43,588 bases of DNA from Hungatella sp. UBA3048 (GTDB taxonomy: Bacteria > Bacillota > Clostridia > Lachnospirales > Lachnospiraceae): contig DFCS01000033.1 of assembly GCA_002367105.1 (NCBI GenBank), positions 133,428-177,015 of the forward strand. Direction: 5' to 3'. The translations under genes and the position numbers were made by a program. How positions within the stretch are numbered: the first letter of the stretch is position 1; the number at the start of each line of letters is the position of its first letter. Of the stretch, positions 16,464-25,492 are shown one piece after another. The notes below the pieces were generated by a model, which saw nothing but the letters and a program-made list of their open reading frames with translations, searched no databases and was not told the origin of the DNA.

Positions 16464-16811
16464 ATGGATCAGGATAATCAAGATGGTTCCTGGCAGGAAA
16501 ACCAGGATTGGGATCGCGATGCCGTATATAAACAGCCAGAGAGTCCGGTACAGAGCAACATGGCCCTTGCCTCTCTGGTCATGGGAATTCTTGGAATTAT
16601 AACTTCCTGCTGCTGTTACGGAGGATTGATTTTCGGAAGCCTTGGAATTCTGTTTGCCCTGCTTTCCAGGACAGAAGACAGGTTTGAAGGCTATGCAAAG
16701 GCAGGCCTTATTACTTCATCCATTGCCATTGTGCTTGTTGTATTGGTTATAATCGTATTTGTCGGAACTGCGGCGATGAGTGACTTAGGGCTGGGAGGTG
16801 TGTTTTCATGA
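16464..16811 (+). CDS. Small membrane protein, DUF4190-like
   Basis: A 115-residue protein: a hydrophilic Asp/Gln-rich N-terminus of ~35 residues, a first hydrophobic segment with CCCYGG in its middle (about 37-70), a short charged loop SRTEDRFEGYAKAG, and a second hydrophobic helix (about 82-108). This two-helix pattern with 'NMALASLVMGILGI' is like DUF4190 proteins of unknown role. AAGGGAG precedes the ATG at 16464; the frame is open back to 16326, but that extension is the RNA/terminator region. Overlaps the next gene by 4 bp, so the two are cotranslated. Confidence 0.75.
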   Translation: MDQDNQDGSWQENQDWDRDAVYKQPESPVQSNMALASLVMGILGIITSCCCYGGLIFGSLGILFALLSRTEDRFEGYAKAGLITSSIAIVLVVLVIIVFVGTAAMSDLGLGGVFS

Positions 16812-17635
16812 AAACTTCATCATCCGAACTTAAAAGTCGTGCAAAGCGGTCCTTGAAAGGCAGATACGGCTTGTGTATCGGCATCCAGTTTATAGAATGT
16901 GCTATTCTTCTGGCTATATCCCTGGTGTATATTTTAACATCCTTTTCTATGGGACTGGTAAGAGATCCTATTTTTAATGGCGGCAGCGTATCTGCTGGAA
17001 ATGTGATCATGAAGGCAGGGGTTTATATCTCATTTCTGATCATTCTTTCTGCATATAGTCTTTTAAAGCCGGGAGTGCTTAAAATTTATATGGATATATG
17101 CAATGGCCATACCGCCAATCTGTCTGACCTGCTCTTTGCGTTTCAGAACAAGCCCCATAGGTTTTTAGGACTTTACTTTATAAATCTTTTCATTGGATTT
17201 GCCTGGGGGATACCCTACTTTGTAGTACTTGTTGTAGCGGTCATCACTGACTTTATACCTGTCATGGTAGTACTGCTGGTACTAACGTACCTGCTTCTGC
17301 TGATTGGGAATATCATAACAATGCTGTATTTATCCCAGTCCATGTTCCTTCTCATCGAATCTCCGGATTTAAGGGTAATTGGGAGTCTTAAGGAAAGTGC
17401 AGCCATGATGAAGGGCAATAAGGGAGGCTATTTTTATCTTATCATAAGCTTTATCGGTATGGTTGTCTTGGGATACTGTTCCATGGGTATTGGCTTTCTC
17501 TGGATCCTCCCTTATGTTCAGGCTACGATGACAGAATATTATTTTGATCTTAAGGAACGGCTTTCTCAGAACACACCGGTGAGAGGTGAGGATGTTTCCT
17601 TTGAATCCATGTGGAACCAGGAAAATCAGTGGTAG
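16808..17635 (+). CDS. DUF975 family integral membrane protein
   Basis: A 275-residue membrane protein with about five to six hydrophobic helices. The N-terminus SSSELKSRAKRSLKGRYG and the later IGSLKESAAMMKGNKGGYF are recognisable DUF975 features. The family is widespread in Firmicutes and has no established biochemical function. ATG overlaps the TGA of the preceding gene. The C-terminal ~35 residues are hydrophilic. Confidence 0.8.
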   Translation: MKTSSSELKSRAKRSLKGRYGLCIGIQFIECAILLAISLVYILTSFSMGLVRDPIFNGGSVSAGNVIMKAGVYISFLIILSAYSLLKPGVLKIYMDICNGHTANLSDLLFAFQNKPHRFLGLYFINLFIGFAWGIPYFVVLVVAVITDFIPVMVVLLVLTYLLLLIGNIITMLYLSQSMFLLIESPDLRVIGSLKESAAMMKGNKGGYFYLIISFIGMVVLGYCSMGIGFLWILPYVQATMTEYYFDLKERLSQNTPVRGEDVSFESMWNQENQW

Positions 17636-17688
17636 AGCCGTGTCATGCATGAGGTATGCGCATAGAATATACTAAGGAGGTGTATCCT

Positions 17689-17949
17689 ATGCGAATTTGT
17701 GAACTAAAACAAAAAGAGGTAATTAATATCTGTGACTGCAGACGTCTCGGTTATGTTGGTGATGTGGATTTTGACATGGAAACAGGATGCCTTTTAGCCA
17801 TAATTGTACCAGGGCCAGGGTGCTTTTGCGGCTTTTTAGTCAGGGAAAAGGAGTTTGTAATTCCCTTCTGTGACATAAGGCAGGTAGGCCCGGACATCAT
17901 CCTTGTAAATGTGGATTTGGAAAAGGCAACGGAAAGATGCGGGATATAA
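17689..17949 (+). CDS. ymxH: YlmC/YmxH family PRC-barrel protein
   Basis: An 86-residue PRC-barrel protein of the sporulation-associated YlmC/YmxH family (MRICELKQKEVINICDCRRLGYVGDVDFD). Start at 17689 has an ideal AAGGAGG seven bases upstream; an earlier in-frame ATG at 17656 lies before this site and is rejected. Followed by nrdR. Function in the family is poorly defined. Confidence 0.85.
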   Translation: MRICELKQKEVINICDCRRLGYVGDVDFDMETGCLLAIIVPGPGCFCGFLVREKEFVIPFCDIRQVGPDIILVNVDLEKATERCGI

Positions 17950-17960
17950 GGAGGTTGGGC

Positions 17961-17989
17961 TTGCGGATCTTCGGATTGTAAGCTATGAT
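17961..17989 (+). promoter_or_regulatory. Possible promoter of nrdR
   Basis: TTGCGG (17961-17966), 17 bp, TATGAT (17984-17989), about 57 bp before the expected start. The -35 is weak. Confidence 0.35.
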
Positions 17990-18052
17990 ATATAAAACGA
18001 AGTTCGATTCGTGACACTAATATTACAGTCCGTAGACAGGAGGACCAGAAAC

Positions 18053-18505
18053 GTGAAATGTCCATTTTGCAATGAAGCAGACACCAAGGTCATTGATTCC
18101 AGACCGGCAGACGACAACAGCTCAATCAGACGGCGCAGACAATGCGAGAAATGCGGAAAGAGGTTTACCACCTATGAAAAGCTTGAGACCATGCCCCTTA
18201 TGGTTATTAAGAAGGATAATTCCAGAGAAGTTTATGACCGTTCAAAGATAGAATCAGGAATTCTTCATTCCTGCCACAAGCGGCCGGTATCATCCCAACA
18301 GATTGATTCCATGGTAGACGAGATAGAAACCCAGGTTTTCAACCGTGAAGAAAAAGAAGTGGAAAGTACGGTGATCGGAGAGCTTGTTATGAAAAAGCTG
18401 CAGGAAGTGGATGAGGTTGCTTATGTGCGCTTTGCTTCCGTATACAGGGAATTTAAAGACGTGAGTACGTTTATGGAAGAAATAGGAAAACTGTTGAAAA
18501 AGTAG
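18053..18505 (+). CDS. nrdR: Transcriptional repressor NrdR
   Basis: A 150-residue repressor of ribonucleotide reductase genes that senses ATP/dATP. The N-terminal zinc ribbon has CPFC and CEKC pairs, followed by an ATP-cone (about 49-139, KKDNSREVYDRSKIESGI). Start is GTG at 18053 (MKCPFCNEADTKVIDSRPADD), with GGAGGA upstream; the frame is open back to 18011 but NrdR proteins begin at MKCP. Its predicted binding sites are present in front of nrdD at 26165-26212. yqeG follows seven bases later. Confidence 0.96.
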   Translation: MKCPFCNEADTKVIDSRPADDNSSIRRRRQCEKCGKRFTTYEKLETMPLMVIKKDNSREVYDRSKIESGILHSCHKRPVSSQQIDSMVDEIETQVFNREEKEVESTVIGELVMKKLQEVDEVAYVRFASVYREFKDVSTFMEEIGKLLKK

Positions 18506-18512
18506 GAGATAT

Positions 18513-19022
18513 ATGTTTAAAGTATTTTATCCGGATAAAGATGCGGCATCAGCATACGACATATCCTTCGAAAAATTATATAAGAAAGGGATCAGAGGTG
18601 TGATTTTTGATATCGACAATACTCTGGTGCCTCATGGTGCGCCCGCAGATGAAAGAGCTAAAAAATTGTTTTTACATCTGCAAAACCTTGGGATGGAATC
18701 CTGCCTCCTTTCCAACAACAAAGAGCCGAGAGTGGCTTCCTTTGCCAGGGCTGCGGGCAGCCCTCATTATATTTATAAAGGAAACAAGCCCTGGAGAAGA
18801 GGCTATCAAAGAGCGATGGAATTCATGAAGACGGATGCGAAACATACGGTTTTTGTGGGGGATCAGCTCTTTACCGATGTCTATGGAGCCAAAAGAGCCG
18901 GAATCTACAGCATTCTGGTCAGGCCGATTCATCCAAAAGAAGAAATTCAAATCGTTTTAAAGAGGTATTTAGAAGCAGTTGTGCTGTATTTTTATCACAG
19001 AGATAAGAAAAGAAAAAAGTGA
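18513..19022 (+). CDS. yqeG: YqeG family HAD-IIIA phosphatase
   Basis: A 169-residue HAD-superfamily hydrolase. Motif I FDIDNTLVPHG holds the nucleophile Asp and the acid/base Asp, motif II is LLSNN, and motif III/IV is FVGDQLFTDVYGAKRAG. Related to YqeG and phosphatidylglycerophosphate phosphatase-like proteins. AGGAGATAT precedes the ATG. The neighbourhood yqeG-aroQ-efp is common in Clostridia. Confidence 0.9.
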   Translation: MFKVFYPDKDAASAYDISFEKLYKKGIRGVIFDIDNTLVPHGAPADERAKKLFLHLQNLGMESCLLSNNKEPRVASFARAAGSPHYIYKGNKPWRRGYQRAMEFMKTDAKHTVFVGDQLFTDVYGAKRAGIYSILVRPIHPKEEIQIVLKRYLEAVVLYFYHRDKKRKK

Positions 19023-19062
19023 ACATTGTCAGATGAAAGAACATTTCTGACGGGTAAAAGAC

Positions 19063-19148
19063 AACCTGACAGGTTATAATACGGATGAGACGGTCCGGAC
19101 AAGCCGGCTGATCCGGGACATACAGGAGATGCTTTGCCCGGAAAGCAT
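19063..19148 (+). promoter_or_regulatory. Putative aroQ promoter with dyad, and leader hairpin
   Basis: AACCTGACAGGTT (19063-19075) is a perfect dyad abutting TATAAT (19075-19080); the matching -35 is poor, as in activator-dependent promoters. In the leader, ATGCTTT (19129-19135) and AAAGCAT (19142-19148) form a perfect 7-bp stem-loop. The rest of the 150-bp gap shows no gene. Confidence 0.35.
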
Positions 19149-19172
19149 GGGAGAAAAGGTGGTAAAAAGGAT

Positions 19173-19601
19173 ATGAAAATTCTTGTATTAAACGGGCCGA
19201 ATCTAAACTTTTTAGGAATCCGCGAAAAGGGAATATACGGAACAGAGGATTATCATGCGCTGGTATCCATGCTGGAAGAAAAAGCGCAGAGAGAAGGTCA
19301 TGAGCTGGAAATCTTTCAGAGCAATTATGAAGGTGGAATCATTGACAAAATTCAGGAGGCATATCACAATGGAACAGAAGGGATCATCATTAATCCCGGA
19401 GCGTTCACCCATTACAGCTATGCCGTTAGAGATGCCCTGGGTTCTGTGGAAATCCCTAAGGTTGAAGTCCATATATCCAATGTCCATAAGAGGGAGGAGT
19501 TCCGCCATACATCAGTGACGGCACCTGTTTGCACCGGACAAGTAGTTGGCCTGGGGCTTAAGGGATATGCTCTTGCAATGGATTATTTAACAGGAAAATA
19601 A
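19173..19601 (+). CDS. aroQ: Type II 3-dehydroquinate dehydratase
   Basis: A 142-residue type II dehydroquinase, third step of the shikimate pathway. NGPNLNFLGIREKGIYG carries Arg17 and the catalytic Tyr22; NPGAFTHYSYAVRDAL and the His-containing VHISNVHKREEFRHTS complete the active site. Start at 19173 follows AAAAAGG; the open frame from 19134 is too long for the family. Dodecameric in known members. Confidence 0.96.
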   Translation: MKILVLNGPNLNFLGIREKGIYGTEDYHALVSMLEEKAQREGHELEIFQSNYEGGIIDKIQEAYHNGTEGIIINPGAFTHYSYAVRDALGSVEIPKVEVHISNVHKREEFRHTSVTAPVCTGQVVGLGLKGYALAMDYLTGK

Positions 19602-19642
19602 TTGCTTAGATTCAAGAAAAGGGAGATATTTGTAAAAAACTG

Positions 19643-19671
19643 TTGAAAATGTATTTGTTATAGTATAGAAT
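19643..19671 (+). promoter_or_regulatory. Promoter of efp
   Basis: TTGAAA (19643-19648), 17 bp, TAGAAT (19666-19671), about 40 bp before the efp start. Confidence 0.6.
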
Positions 19672-19712
19672 ATAAAAGGTTAAGAAGAGAAATTCAAGGA
19701 GGAATATCATTT

Positions 19713-20270
19713 ATGATATCAGCGGGTGATTTTAGAAACGGTATCACATTGGAGATCGAGGGTACTGTTTATCAGATTATGGAGTTCCAGCATGTAAAAC
19801 CTGGAAAGGGTGCTGCATTCGTAAGAACTAAGATTAAAGATGTGTTAAACGGCGGCATTAACGAGCGCACATTCCGCCCATCAGAGAAGTTCCCACAGGC
19901 AAGAATCGATCGCTTTGACATGCAGTATCTGTATGCTGATGGAGATCTTCATAACTTTATGGATACGAATACCTATGAGCAGATGGCGTTATCTCCAGAT
20001 GTAATCGGTGATGCGTTAAAGTTTGTAAAAGAGAATGAGACGGTTAAGGTATGTTCTTATAATGGTAAGGTATACTCCGTAGAGCCTCCGTTATTCGTGG
20101 AATTAGTTATTACAGAAACAGAGCCGGGATTCAAGGGTGATACCGCTCAGGGAGCTACCAAGCCAGCTACGGTTGAGACCGGTGCAGTAGTATATGTTCC
20201 CTTATTTGTAGATCAGGGTGACAAGATTAAGATTGATACACGTACAGGTGAATACCTGTCAAGAGTATAA
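19713..20270 (+). CDS. efp: Translation elongation factor P
   Basis: A 185-residue EF-P that rescues ribosomes stalled on polyproline. Three beta-barrel domains are expected; the tip loop VKPGKGAAF has Lys32, the residue that is modified in many bacteria. The C-terminal DQGDKIKIDTRTGEYLSRV is the family signature. AAGGAGG lies before the ATG. Codon use is notably A/T-ending compared with the sugar operon, as expected of a highly expressed gene. A terminator follows at once. Confidence 0.97.
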   Translation: MISAGDFRNGITLEIEGTVYQIMEFQHVKPGKGAAFVRTKIKDVLNGGINERTFRPSEKFPQARIDRFDMQYLYADGDLHNFMDTNTYEQMALSPDVIGDALKFVKENETVKVCSYNGKVYSVEPPLFVELVITETEPGFKGDTAQGATKPATVETGAVVYVPLFVDQGDKIKIDTRTGEYLSRV

Positions 20271-20274
20271 AAGG

Positions 20275-20305
20275 AAAAGGACCGGGCGATCTGCAAGGTC
20301 CTTTT
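20275..20305 (+). terminator. Intrinsic terminator of efp
   Basis: AAAAGGACC (20275-20283) pairs with GGTCCTTTT (20297-20305), 9 bp, 13-nt loop, T4 then ATT. Confidence 0.8.
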
Positions 20306-20321
20306 ATTAATAATGTATGAT

Positions 20322-20416
20322 ATGGAGAAAACAACGTAGAAAGGATAGTTCTAATATTCCTGCGTTGTTTTTGTGCTTTAAAGGTAATCCTCTCCATGTG
20401 GCTGAAGATCATGGAG
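20322..20416. other. Complex inverted repeats between efp and argS
   Basis: AAACAACG (20329-20336) pairs with CGTTGTTT (20363-20370) and is followed by a T-run. This hairpin is enclosed by ATGGAGA (20322-20328) and TCTCCAT (20391-20397), and a second ATGGAG (20411-20416) could pair with the same CTCCAT. The element lies upstream of the argS promoter, so it is not an argS leader. It may be a second bidirectional terminator or a small RNA; no gene is seen. Confidence 0.4.
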
Positions 20417-20450
20417 CAGTACAGTTTTGGAAAAGAAAAGGGAAAAGAAT

Positions 20451-20479
20451 TTGATTTTTAAGGTCACTTGTAATATAAT
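20451..20479 (+). promoter_or_regulatory. Promoter of argS
   Basis: TTGATT (20451-20456), 17 bp, TATAAT (20474-20479), about 50 bp before the chosen argS start. Confidence 0.65.
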
Positions 20480-20529
20480 TAATATTTAGCGTAGAAATAT
20501 CTGGAATGGAAAAAGGAGACCAGGAACTG

Positions 20530-22299
20530 ATGAAGAAGATTCTTGATTTGATTACAGCAGAGATGAAGGCAGCATTTGCGAACTGCGGATATGATGAGGC
20601 TTATGCAAAGGTAACCTTATCGAATCGTCCGGACCTTTGTGAATACCAGTGTAACGGAGCTATGGCAGCAGCCAAGGCTTATAAAAAGAAACCGTTTGAT
20701 ATAGCATCGGAAGTGGTGGAAAAGCTTGCAGCCAGTCATGTATTTGCTGCAGTGGATGCAGTGATGCCGGGATTTATCAATTTAAAGCTCAATTCAGATT
20801 ATCTGGCAGACTATATGAACGGCATGGCTGACGAAGAACAGTGCGGCTGTGAAAGAACAGAAAACCCCATGACAATAGTGGTGGATTACGGCGGAGCCAA
20901 TGTTGCAAAGCCCCTGCACGTAGGCCATCTCCGTTCCGCGATCATCGGGGAGAGTATTAAGAGAATGGGCCGTTTCCTTGGACATCATGTCATTGGAGAT
21001 GTTCACCTGGGAGACTGGGGCCTTCAGATGGGACTGATCATTGAGGAGCTTAAGGACAGAAAACCGGAGCTGCCTTATTTTGACGAGTCCTTCGAAGGAG
21101 AGTATCCAAAGGAAGCACCTTTTACCATCACTGAGCTGGAAGAGATATACCCTGCGGCCAGTTCAAAATCCAAATCCGATGAGGAATTCAGCACCAGAGC
21201 TCATGACGCCACTTTGAAGCTGCAAAATGGTTTTAAACCTTACCGTGCCATCTGGCGCCATATTATAGAAGTATCTGTTTCTGATTTAAAGAATAATTAC
21301 GGAAATCTCAATGTTTCCTTTGATTTATGGAAAGGGGAAAGCGATGCGGAACCTTATATTGCCGGTTTAATTAAGGAGCTGGAAGATAAGGGCCTTGCCT
21401 ATGAAAGCCAGGGAGCCCTTGTTGTGGATATTGGAGAAGAGGGAGATACCAAAGAGCTTCCTCCCTGTATTGTAAGAAAGTCTGACGGCGCAGCCCTTTA
21501 TTCCACTTCTGATCTTGGAACCATCATTGAACGGGAGAAAGATATAAAGCCTGACTGGTACATCTATATTACGGATAAACGTCAGGAACTGCATTTTGTC
21601 CAGGTGTTCCGTGTGGCGAAAAAGGCCGGCTTTGTATCACAGGATAAGAAGATGTCACATCTTTGCTTTGGAACCATGAACGGAAAAGACGGTAAGCCTT
21701 TTAAGACAAGGGACGGCGGAGTTATGCGTCTGGAAACACTGATATCTGATATCAGCCAGGCAGCTTACGAAAAGATCATGGAGAACCGTACCGTTTCTGA
21801 GAAAGAAGCGGAGGAAACATCAAAGATCGTGGGAATGGCAGCCTTAAAGTATGGAGATCTGTCTAATCAGGCATCCAAGGATTATGTGTTTGACATGGAC
21901 CGTTTCGTATCCTTTGAGGGAAATACCGGCCCTTACATCCTTTATACGATCGTAAGAATTAAGTCAATCCTGGCAAAATACCAGGGTCTTGAAGATAAAT
22001 ACCAGGGTGAGGAGCAGATTCTTGCAGCTGCATCGGAGGCGGAAAAAGATCTGATGCTCCAGCTTTCCAGATATAACGAAATCATGGAAACAGGCTTTAC
22101 GGAGCTGGCGCCCCATAAAATATGCCAGTACATTTATGAACTTGCCAATGCATTTAACCGTTTTTACCATGATACAAAGATCATATCCGAAGAGGATAAA
22201 AAACGGCAGGCATCCTGGATCCGTTTAATCAGGCTTACCAAGGATGTATTAAATGCATGCATTGGCGTATTGGGAATCGAGGCGCCGGAACGAATGTAA
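20530..22299 (+). CDS. argS: Arginyl-tRNA synthetase
   Basis: A 589-residue class I synthetase charging tRNA-Arg. The N-terminal additional domain (1-~110) is followed by the HIGH-type motif ANVAKPLHVGHLRSA and the KMSKS-equivalent region FGTMNGKDGKPFKTRDGG; the DALR anticodon-binding domain forms the C-terminus. Start at 20530 is preferred because AAGGAG lies 11 bases upstream; the ATG at 20506 has none and would put that site inside the coding region. Not preceded by a T-box. The helicase gene follows 22 bases after its stop. Confidence 0.96.
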   Translation: MKKILDLITAEMKAAFANCGYDEAYAKVTLSNRPDLCEYQCNGAMAAAKAYKKKPFDIASEVVEKLAASHVFAAVDAVMPGFINLKLNSDYLADYMNGMADEEQCGCERTENPMTIVVDYGGANVAKPLHVGHLRSAIIGESIKRMGRFLGHHVIGDVHLGDWGLQMGLIIEELKDRKPELPYFDESFEGEYPKEAPFTITELEEIYPAASSKSKSDEEFSTRAHDATLKLQNGFKPYRAIWRHIIEVSVSDLKNNYGNLNVSFDLWKGESDAEPYIAGLIKELEDKGLAYESQGALVVDIGEEGDTKELPPCIVRKSDGAALYSTSDLGTIIEREKDIKPDWYIYITDKRQELHFVQVFRVAKKAGFVSQDKKMSHLCFGTMNGKDGKPFKTRDGGVMRLETLISDISQAAYEKIMENRTVSEKEAEETSKIVGMAALKYGDLSNQASKDYVFDMDRFVSFEGNTGPYILYTIVRIKSILAKYQGLEDKYQGEEQILAAASEAEKDLMLQLSRYNEIMETGFTELAPHKICQYIYELANAFNRFYHDTKIISEEDKKRQASWIRLIRLTKDVLNACIGVLGIEAPERM

Positions 22300-22321
22300 T
22301 GGTGAACGGATGTGAGGAACT

Positions 22322-25300
22322 ATGAGAGTATCACACTTGACGACAAATACCTTCTGGAAGGGTGAATCAGGTGTCAGTGCCCTGGTGGAGGATCAGGGAA
22401 TGGAATATAAGGCAAATTTGCATATCAAGGGTAGTCAGGTTTTTGACTACTCTTGTTCTTGTGCCCAGGGAAATTCTTACCGGGGGATGTGTCCTCACTG
22501 CAAAGCTTTGTTTGAGGTGTATAAAGAGCAGGAGTCAAACCCTGGAAGGCCTGTACTCACTTCCCAACAGGCAAGGGCCATGATCCGGGAATATACCAAC
22601 CGGGAAGTGTCCCGGATCATGAGCGAGGGAGAAGAGGAGCAGGTGAAACTTTCCCTATCCCTCCTCATCAGCCGAAGAGACGTGAAGCTGGAGTTTAAGC
22701 TTGGAAAGGACCGGCTCTACATGGTGAAGGATCTGGCTGCATTTGCAAATGCGGTAGAAAACGGCACTTATGTGGAATATGGCAAAAATCTGGCGTTCCA
22801 TCACAGCCCTTCCGCCTTTGCGAAGGAGAGCCGCCCTCTTCTGGAATTTGTACTGGAGATTGTAAATGCGTATTGTGAACATTATGAGCAGTTTCAGAAA
22901 AGTTCCTTTTCCACAAAGCCTGTCCTCCGGTTTTTAAATTTAAGCCGCGCGAACCGGGATCGTTTCTTTGGAATCATGATGGGAAAGACCCTGGAATTTG
23001 AGGATTACAAGGGGCAGAAGCGGCAGCTGATGATCGTTGACCGCAATCCCAACTTAAAGGTTACGGTAAAGCGCCAGGGACGGGATGGGGTTTTGGTGTC
23101 CGTTGACCGGGAGCTTTTGACCTTTGAGGGGGAACACCGCTTATATCTTGCAGATATGAAATACTTATACTGCTGTGACCAGACCTGCAGCGAGGCCCTC
23201 TCCGTGTTTCTTGGACAGATGATGGAAGGGTTTAAACCTTCCTATGAAACGGAAATCAATGACAAGGATATGCCTCTTTTTTATGAAAGGGTTTTAAAAA
23301 GGATTGCTGCCTACTGCACCATTGATTCCAAAGAACTGGATCTGGAAGCTTATAAGCCGGAGGAGTTAAAGGCAAGGTTTGACTTTGATTCCGATGGGAA
23401 GGGCGGACTGATTTTAAAGCCGACCCTTTCCTATGGAGACTATTCCTTCCAGCCGGTAGAAGATGAGCGCCTTCCCCGCACTGTGTGCAGGGATGTGCCG
23501 GGAGAGTTCCGCATCAGCCGCCTGATAACCCGCTACTTTAAATATAAAGAATATGAATCGGAATATCCGGCCATTCGGGATGATGAGGAAGCGGTATACC
23601 GGTTACTCACCTCAGGGATGAGCGAATTCATGGCGTTGGGAGAGGTTTATTTTTCCGAATCCTTTAAAAAATTAAAGATTCTGCCTCCTCCCAAGGTATC
23701 CATCGGAGTCCGGAGTGTAGGGAACTGGCTGGAATTGGACGTGGATACGGCCGGGCTGTCAGGAGAGGATTTAAGCAGGCTTTTGGAAGTGTACAGCCAG
23801 AAAAAGAAGTATTACCGCTTAAAAAGCGGGGAATTTATAAGTCTTGACGACAACGGGCTTATGACGGTTGCAAAGCTGGTTGAGGGCTTATCTGCTGACC
23901 CTGATAAGCTGGGCAAGTCGTTCCGCCTTCCCAAATACAGGGCACTTTATCTGGACAGCATTTTAAAAGAAGGAAATGGCATTACCCTTTACCGGGACCA
24001 GCTCTATAAGGCGGTGGTTCGGGGGATGAAGTCTGTGGAGGACAGTGATTTTGAGGTCCCCCTGCCCCTGCGTCAAGTGCTGAGAGGGTATCAAAAGACG
24101 GGATACCGTTGGCTTAAGACGTTGGACAGCTATGGCTTTGGCGGAATCCTTGCAGATGATATGGGACTTGGAAAGACCCTCCAGATCATAACCCTGCTCC
24201 TTGATGAAGCAGGTAAAAAAGAACATACAACTTCCCTTATCGTCTGCCCTGCATCCTTAGTTTACAACTGGGAGAATGAATTTCACATTTTTGCTCCTTC
24301 TCTTAAAGTTGCGACAATCACCGGCCAGGCAGGGGAGCGGGAAGAGTTGTTAATGCATACGGATGAGGAAGATGTGCTGATCACATCCTATGATTTATTA
24401 AAACGGGATATTGATCTTTATAAGGATAAGTTCTTCCGGTTTCAGGTCATTGATGAGGCGCAGTACATCAAAAATGCATCCACTCAGAGTGCAAGAGCGG
24501 TGAAAAGCATTGATGCAGGAAACCGGTTTGCTTTAACCGGCACTCCCATTGAAAACCGTTTATCAGAGCTATGGAGTATTTTTGATTTCCTGATGCCGGG
24601 ATTTCTCTTCTCCTATCGGAAATTTAAAAAAGAATATGAACTTCCCATTGTCAGGGACCAGGAAAGACCGGCGCTGGAGAGCCTTCACCGCCTGATCGGC
24701 CCCTTCCTTTTAAGGCGGCTTAAAAAAGATGTGCTGAAAGAATTGCCGGACAAGCTGGAAACCATTGTTTATTCCGCTTTTGACAAAGAGCAAAAAGAAC
24801 TGTATGCGGCAAACGCATTCCGCTTGAAGCAGGAGCTTGAAAGTTTAGATGGCAGTTCGGGAAGGGATAACATCCAGATCCTTTCGGCGCTTACCAGACT
24901 CCGTCAGATCTGCTGCGATCCTCATTTATGCTATGAGAATTACAAAGGAGGATCTGCAAAGCTGGAAACCTGCATTGACCTGGTTCGCAATGGAGTTGAA
25001 GGCGGGCATAAGATCCTGCTCTTTTCCCAGTTTGCCTCTATGCTTGAAGTGATCGGACAAAGGCTGAAAAAAGAGGCGGTTCCATTCTATATGCTGACCG
25101 GAGCAACTCCGAAAGAAGACAGGCTCCATATGGTAAATTCCTTTAAAGATGATGAGATCCCCTTATTCCTGATTTCCTTAAAGGCAGGCGGTACAGGACT
25201 TAACCTGACTGCGGCGGATGTGGTCATACACTTTGACCCATGGTGGAATGTGGCAGCTCAGAACCAGGCCACGGACCGGGCCCACCGGATCGGCCAGGAG

Positions 25301-25465
25301 AAGCAGGTGAGCGTATTCAAGCTGATCACAAAGGGTACGATCGAGGAAAATATTTTAAAGCTTCAGGAATCCAAAAAAGATTTGGCGGAACAGATTATAT
25401 CAGAGGGAACCGTTTCCTTAAGTAATCTGACCAAAGAGGATTTATTGGGGCTTTTGGATATATAG
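22322..25465 (+). CDS. SWIM zinc-finger SNF2-family helicase
   Basis: A 1047-residue Swi2/Snf2-type ATPase, likely acting on DNA-protein complexes. A SWIM-like zinc site is near the N-terminus (FDYSCSCAQG...MCPHCKALF, about residues 40-62). A long middle part of ~500 residues is of the bacterial SNF2-associated type. The helicase core has Walker A with Lys618 (ADDMGLGKTLQ), motif II FQVIDEAQYIKN (DEAQ), motif III ALTGTPIENRLSELWSIFD, motif V GGTGLNLTAADVVIHFDPWW and motif VI QATDRAHRIGQ. Common chromosomal gene in Clostridia; the biological role is not established. The preceding gap is 22 bases. Confidence 0.93.
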   Translation: MRVSHLTTNTFWKGESGVSALVEDQGMEYKANLHIKGSQVFDYSCSCAQGNSYRGMCPHCKALFEVYKEQESNPGRPVLTSQQARAMIREYTNREVSRIMSEGEEEQVKLSLSLLISRRDVKLEFKLGKDRLYMVKDLAAFANAVENGTYVEYGKNLAFHHSPSAFAKESRPLLEFVLEIVNAYCEHYEQFQKSSFSTKPVLRFLNLSRANRDRFFGIMMGKTLEFEDYKGQKRQLMIVDRNPNLKVTVKRQGRDGVLVSVDRELLTFEGEHRLYLADMKYLYCCDQTCSEALSVFLGQMMEGFKPSYETEINDKDMPLFYERVLKRIAAYCTIDSKELDLEAYKPEELKARFDFDSDGKGGLILKPTLSYGDYSFQPVEDERLPRTVCRDVPGEFRISRLITRYFKYKEYESEYPAIRDDEEAVYRLLTSGMSEFMALGEVYFSESFKKLKILPPPKVSIGVRSVGNWLELDVDTAGLSGEDLSRLLEVYSQKKKYYRLKSGEFISLDDNGLMTVAKLVEGLSADPDKLGKSFRLPKYRALYLDSILKEGNGITLYRDQLYKAVVRGMKSVEDSDFEVPLPLRQVLRGYQKTGYRWLKTLDSYGFGGILADDMGLGKTLQIITLLLDEAGKKEHTTSLIVCPASLVYNWENEFHIFAPSLKVATITGQAGEREELLMHTDEEDVLITSYDLLKRDIDLYKDKFFRFQVIDEAQYIKNASTQSARAVKSIDAGNRFALTGTPIENRLSELWSIFDFLMPGFLFSYRKFKKEYELPIVRDQERPALESLHRLIGPFLLRRLKKDVLKELPDKLETIVYSAFDKEQKELYAANAFRLKQELESLDGSSGRDNIQILSALTRLRQICCDPHLCYENYKGGSAKLETCIDLVRNGVEGGHKILLFSQFASMLEVIGQRLKKEAVPFYMLTGATPKEDRLHMVNSFKDDEIPLFLISLKAGGTGLNLTAADVVIHFDPWWNVAAQNQATDRAHRIGQEKQVSVFKLITKGTIEENILKLQESKKDLAEQIISEGTVSLSNLTKEDLLGLLDI

Positions 25466-25492
25466 TTAATTGAATGAAAGGATGGATAAGTG

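Noticed and set aside
18013..18028. ACACTAATATTACAGT upstream of nrdR as an autoregulatory NrdR box
   Set aside because: Only the first half fits the consensus; the AtATaT core is out of register and no partner box at ~31-32 bp was seen.
20306..20529. T-box or other tRNA-sensing leader for argS
   Set aside because: No TGGNACCGCG sequence and the argS promoter lies only ~50 bp before the gene, leaving no room for a leader.
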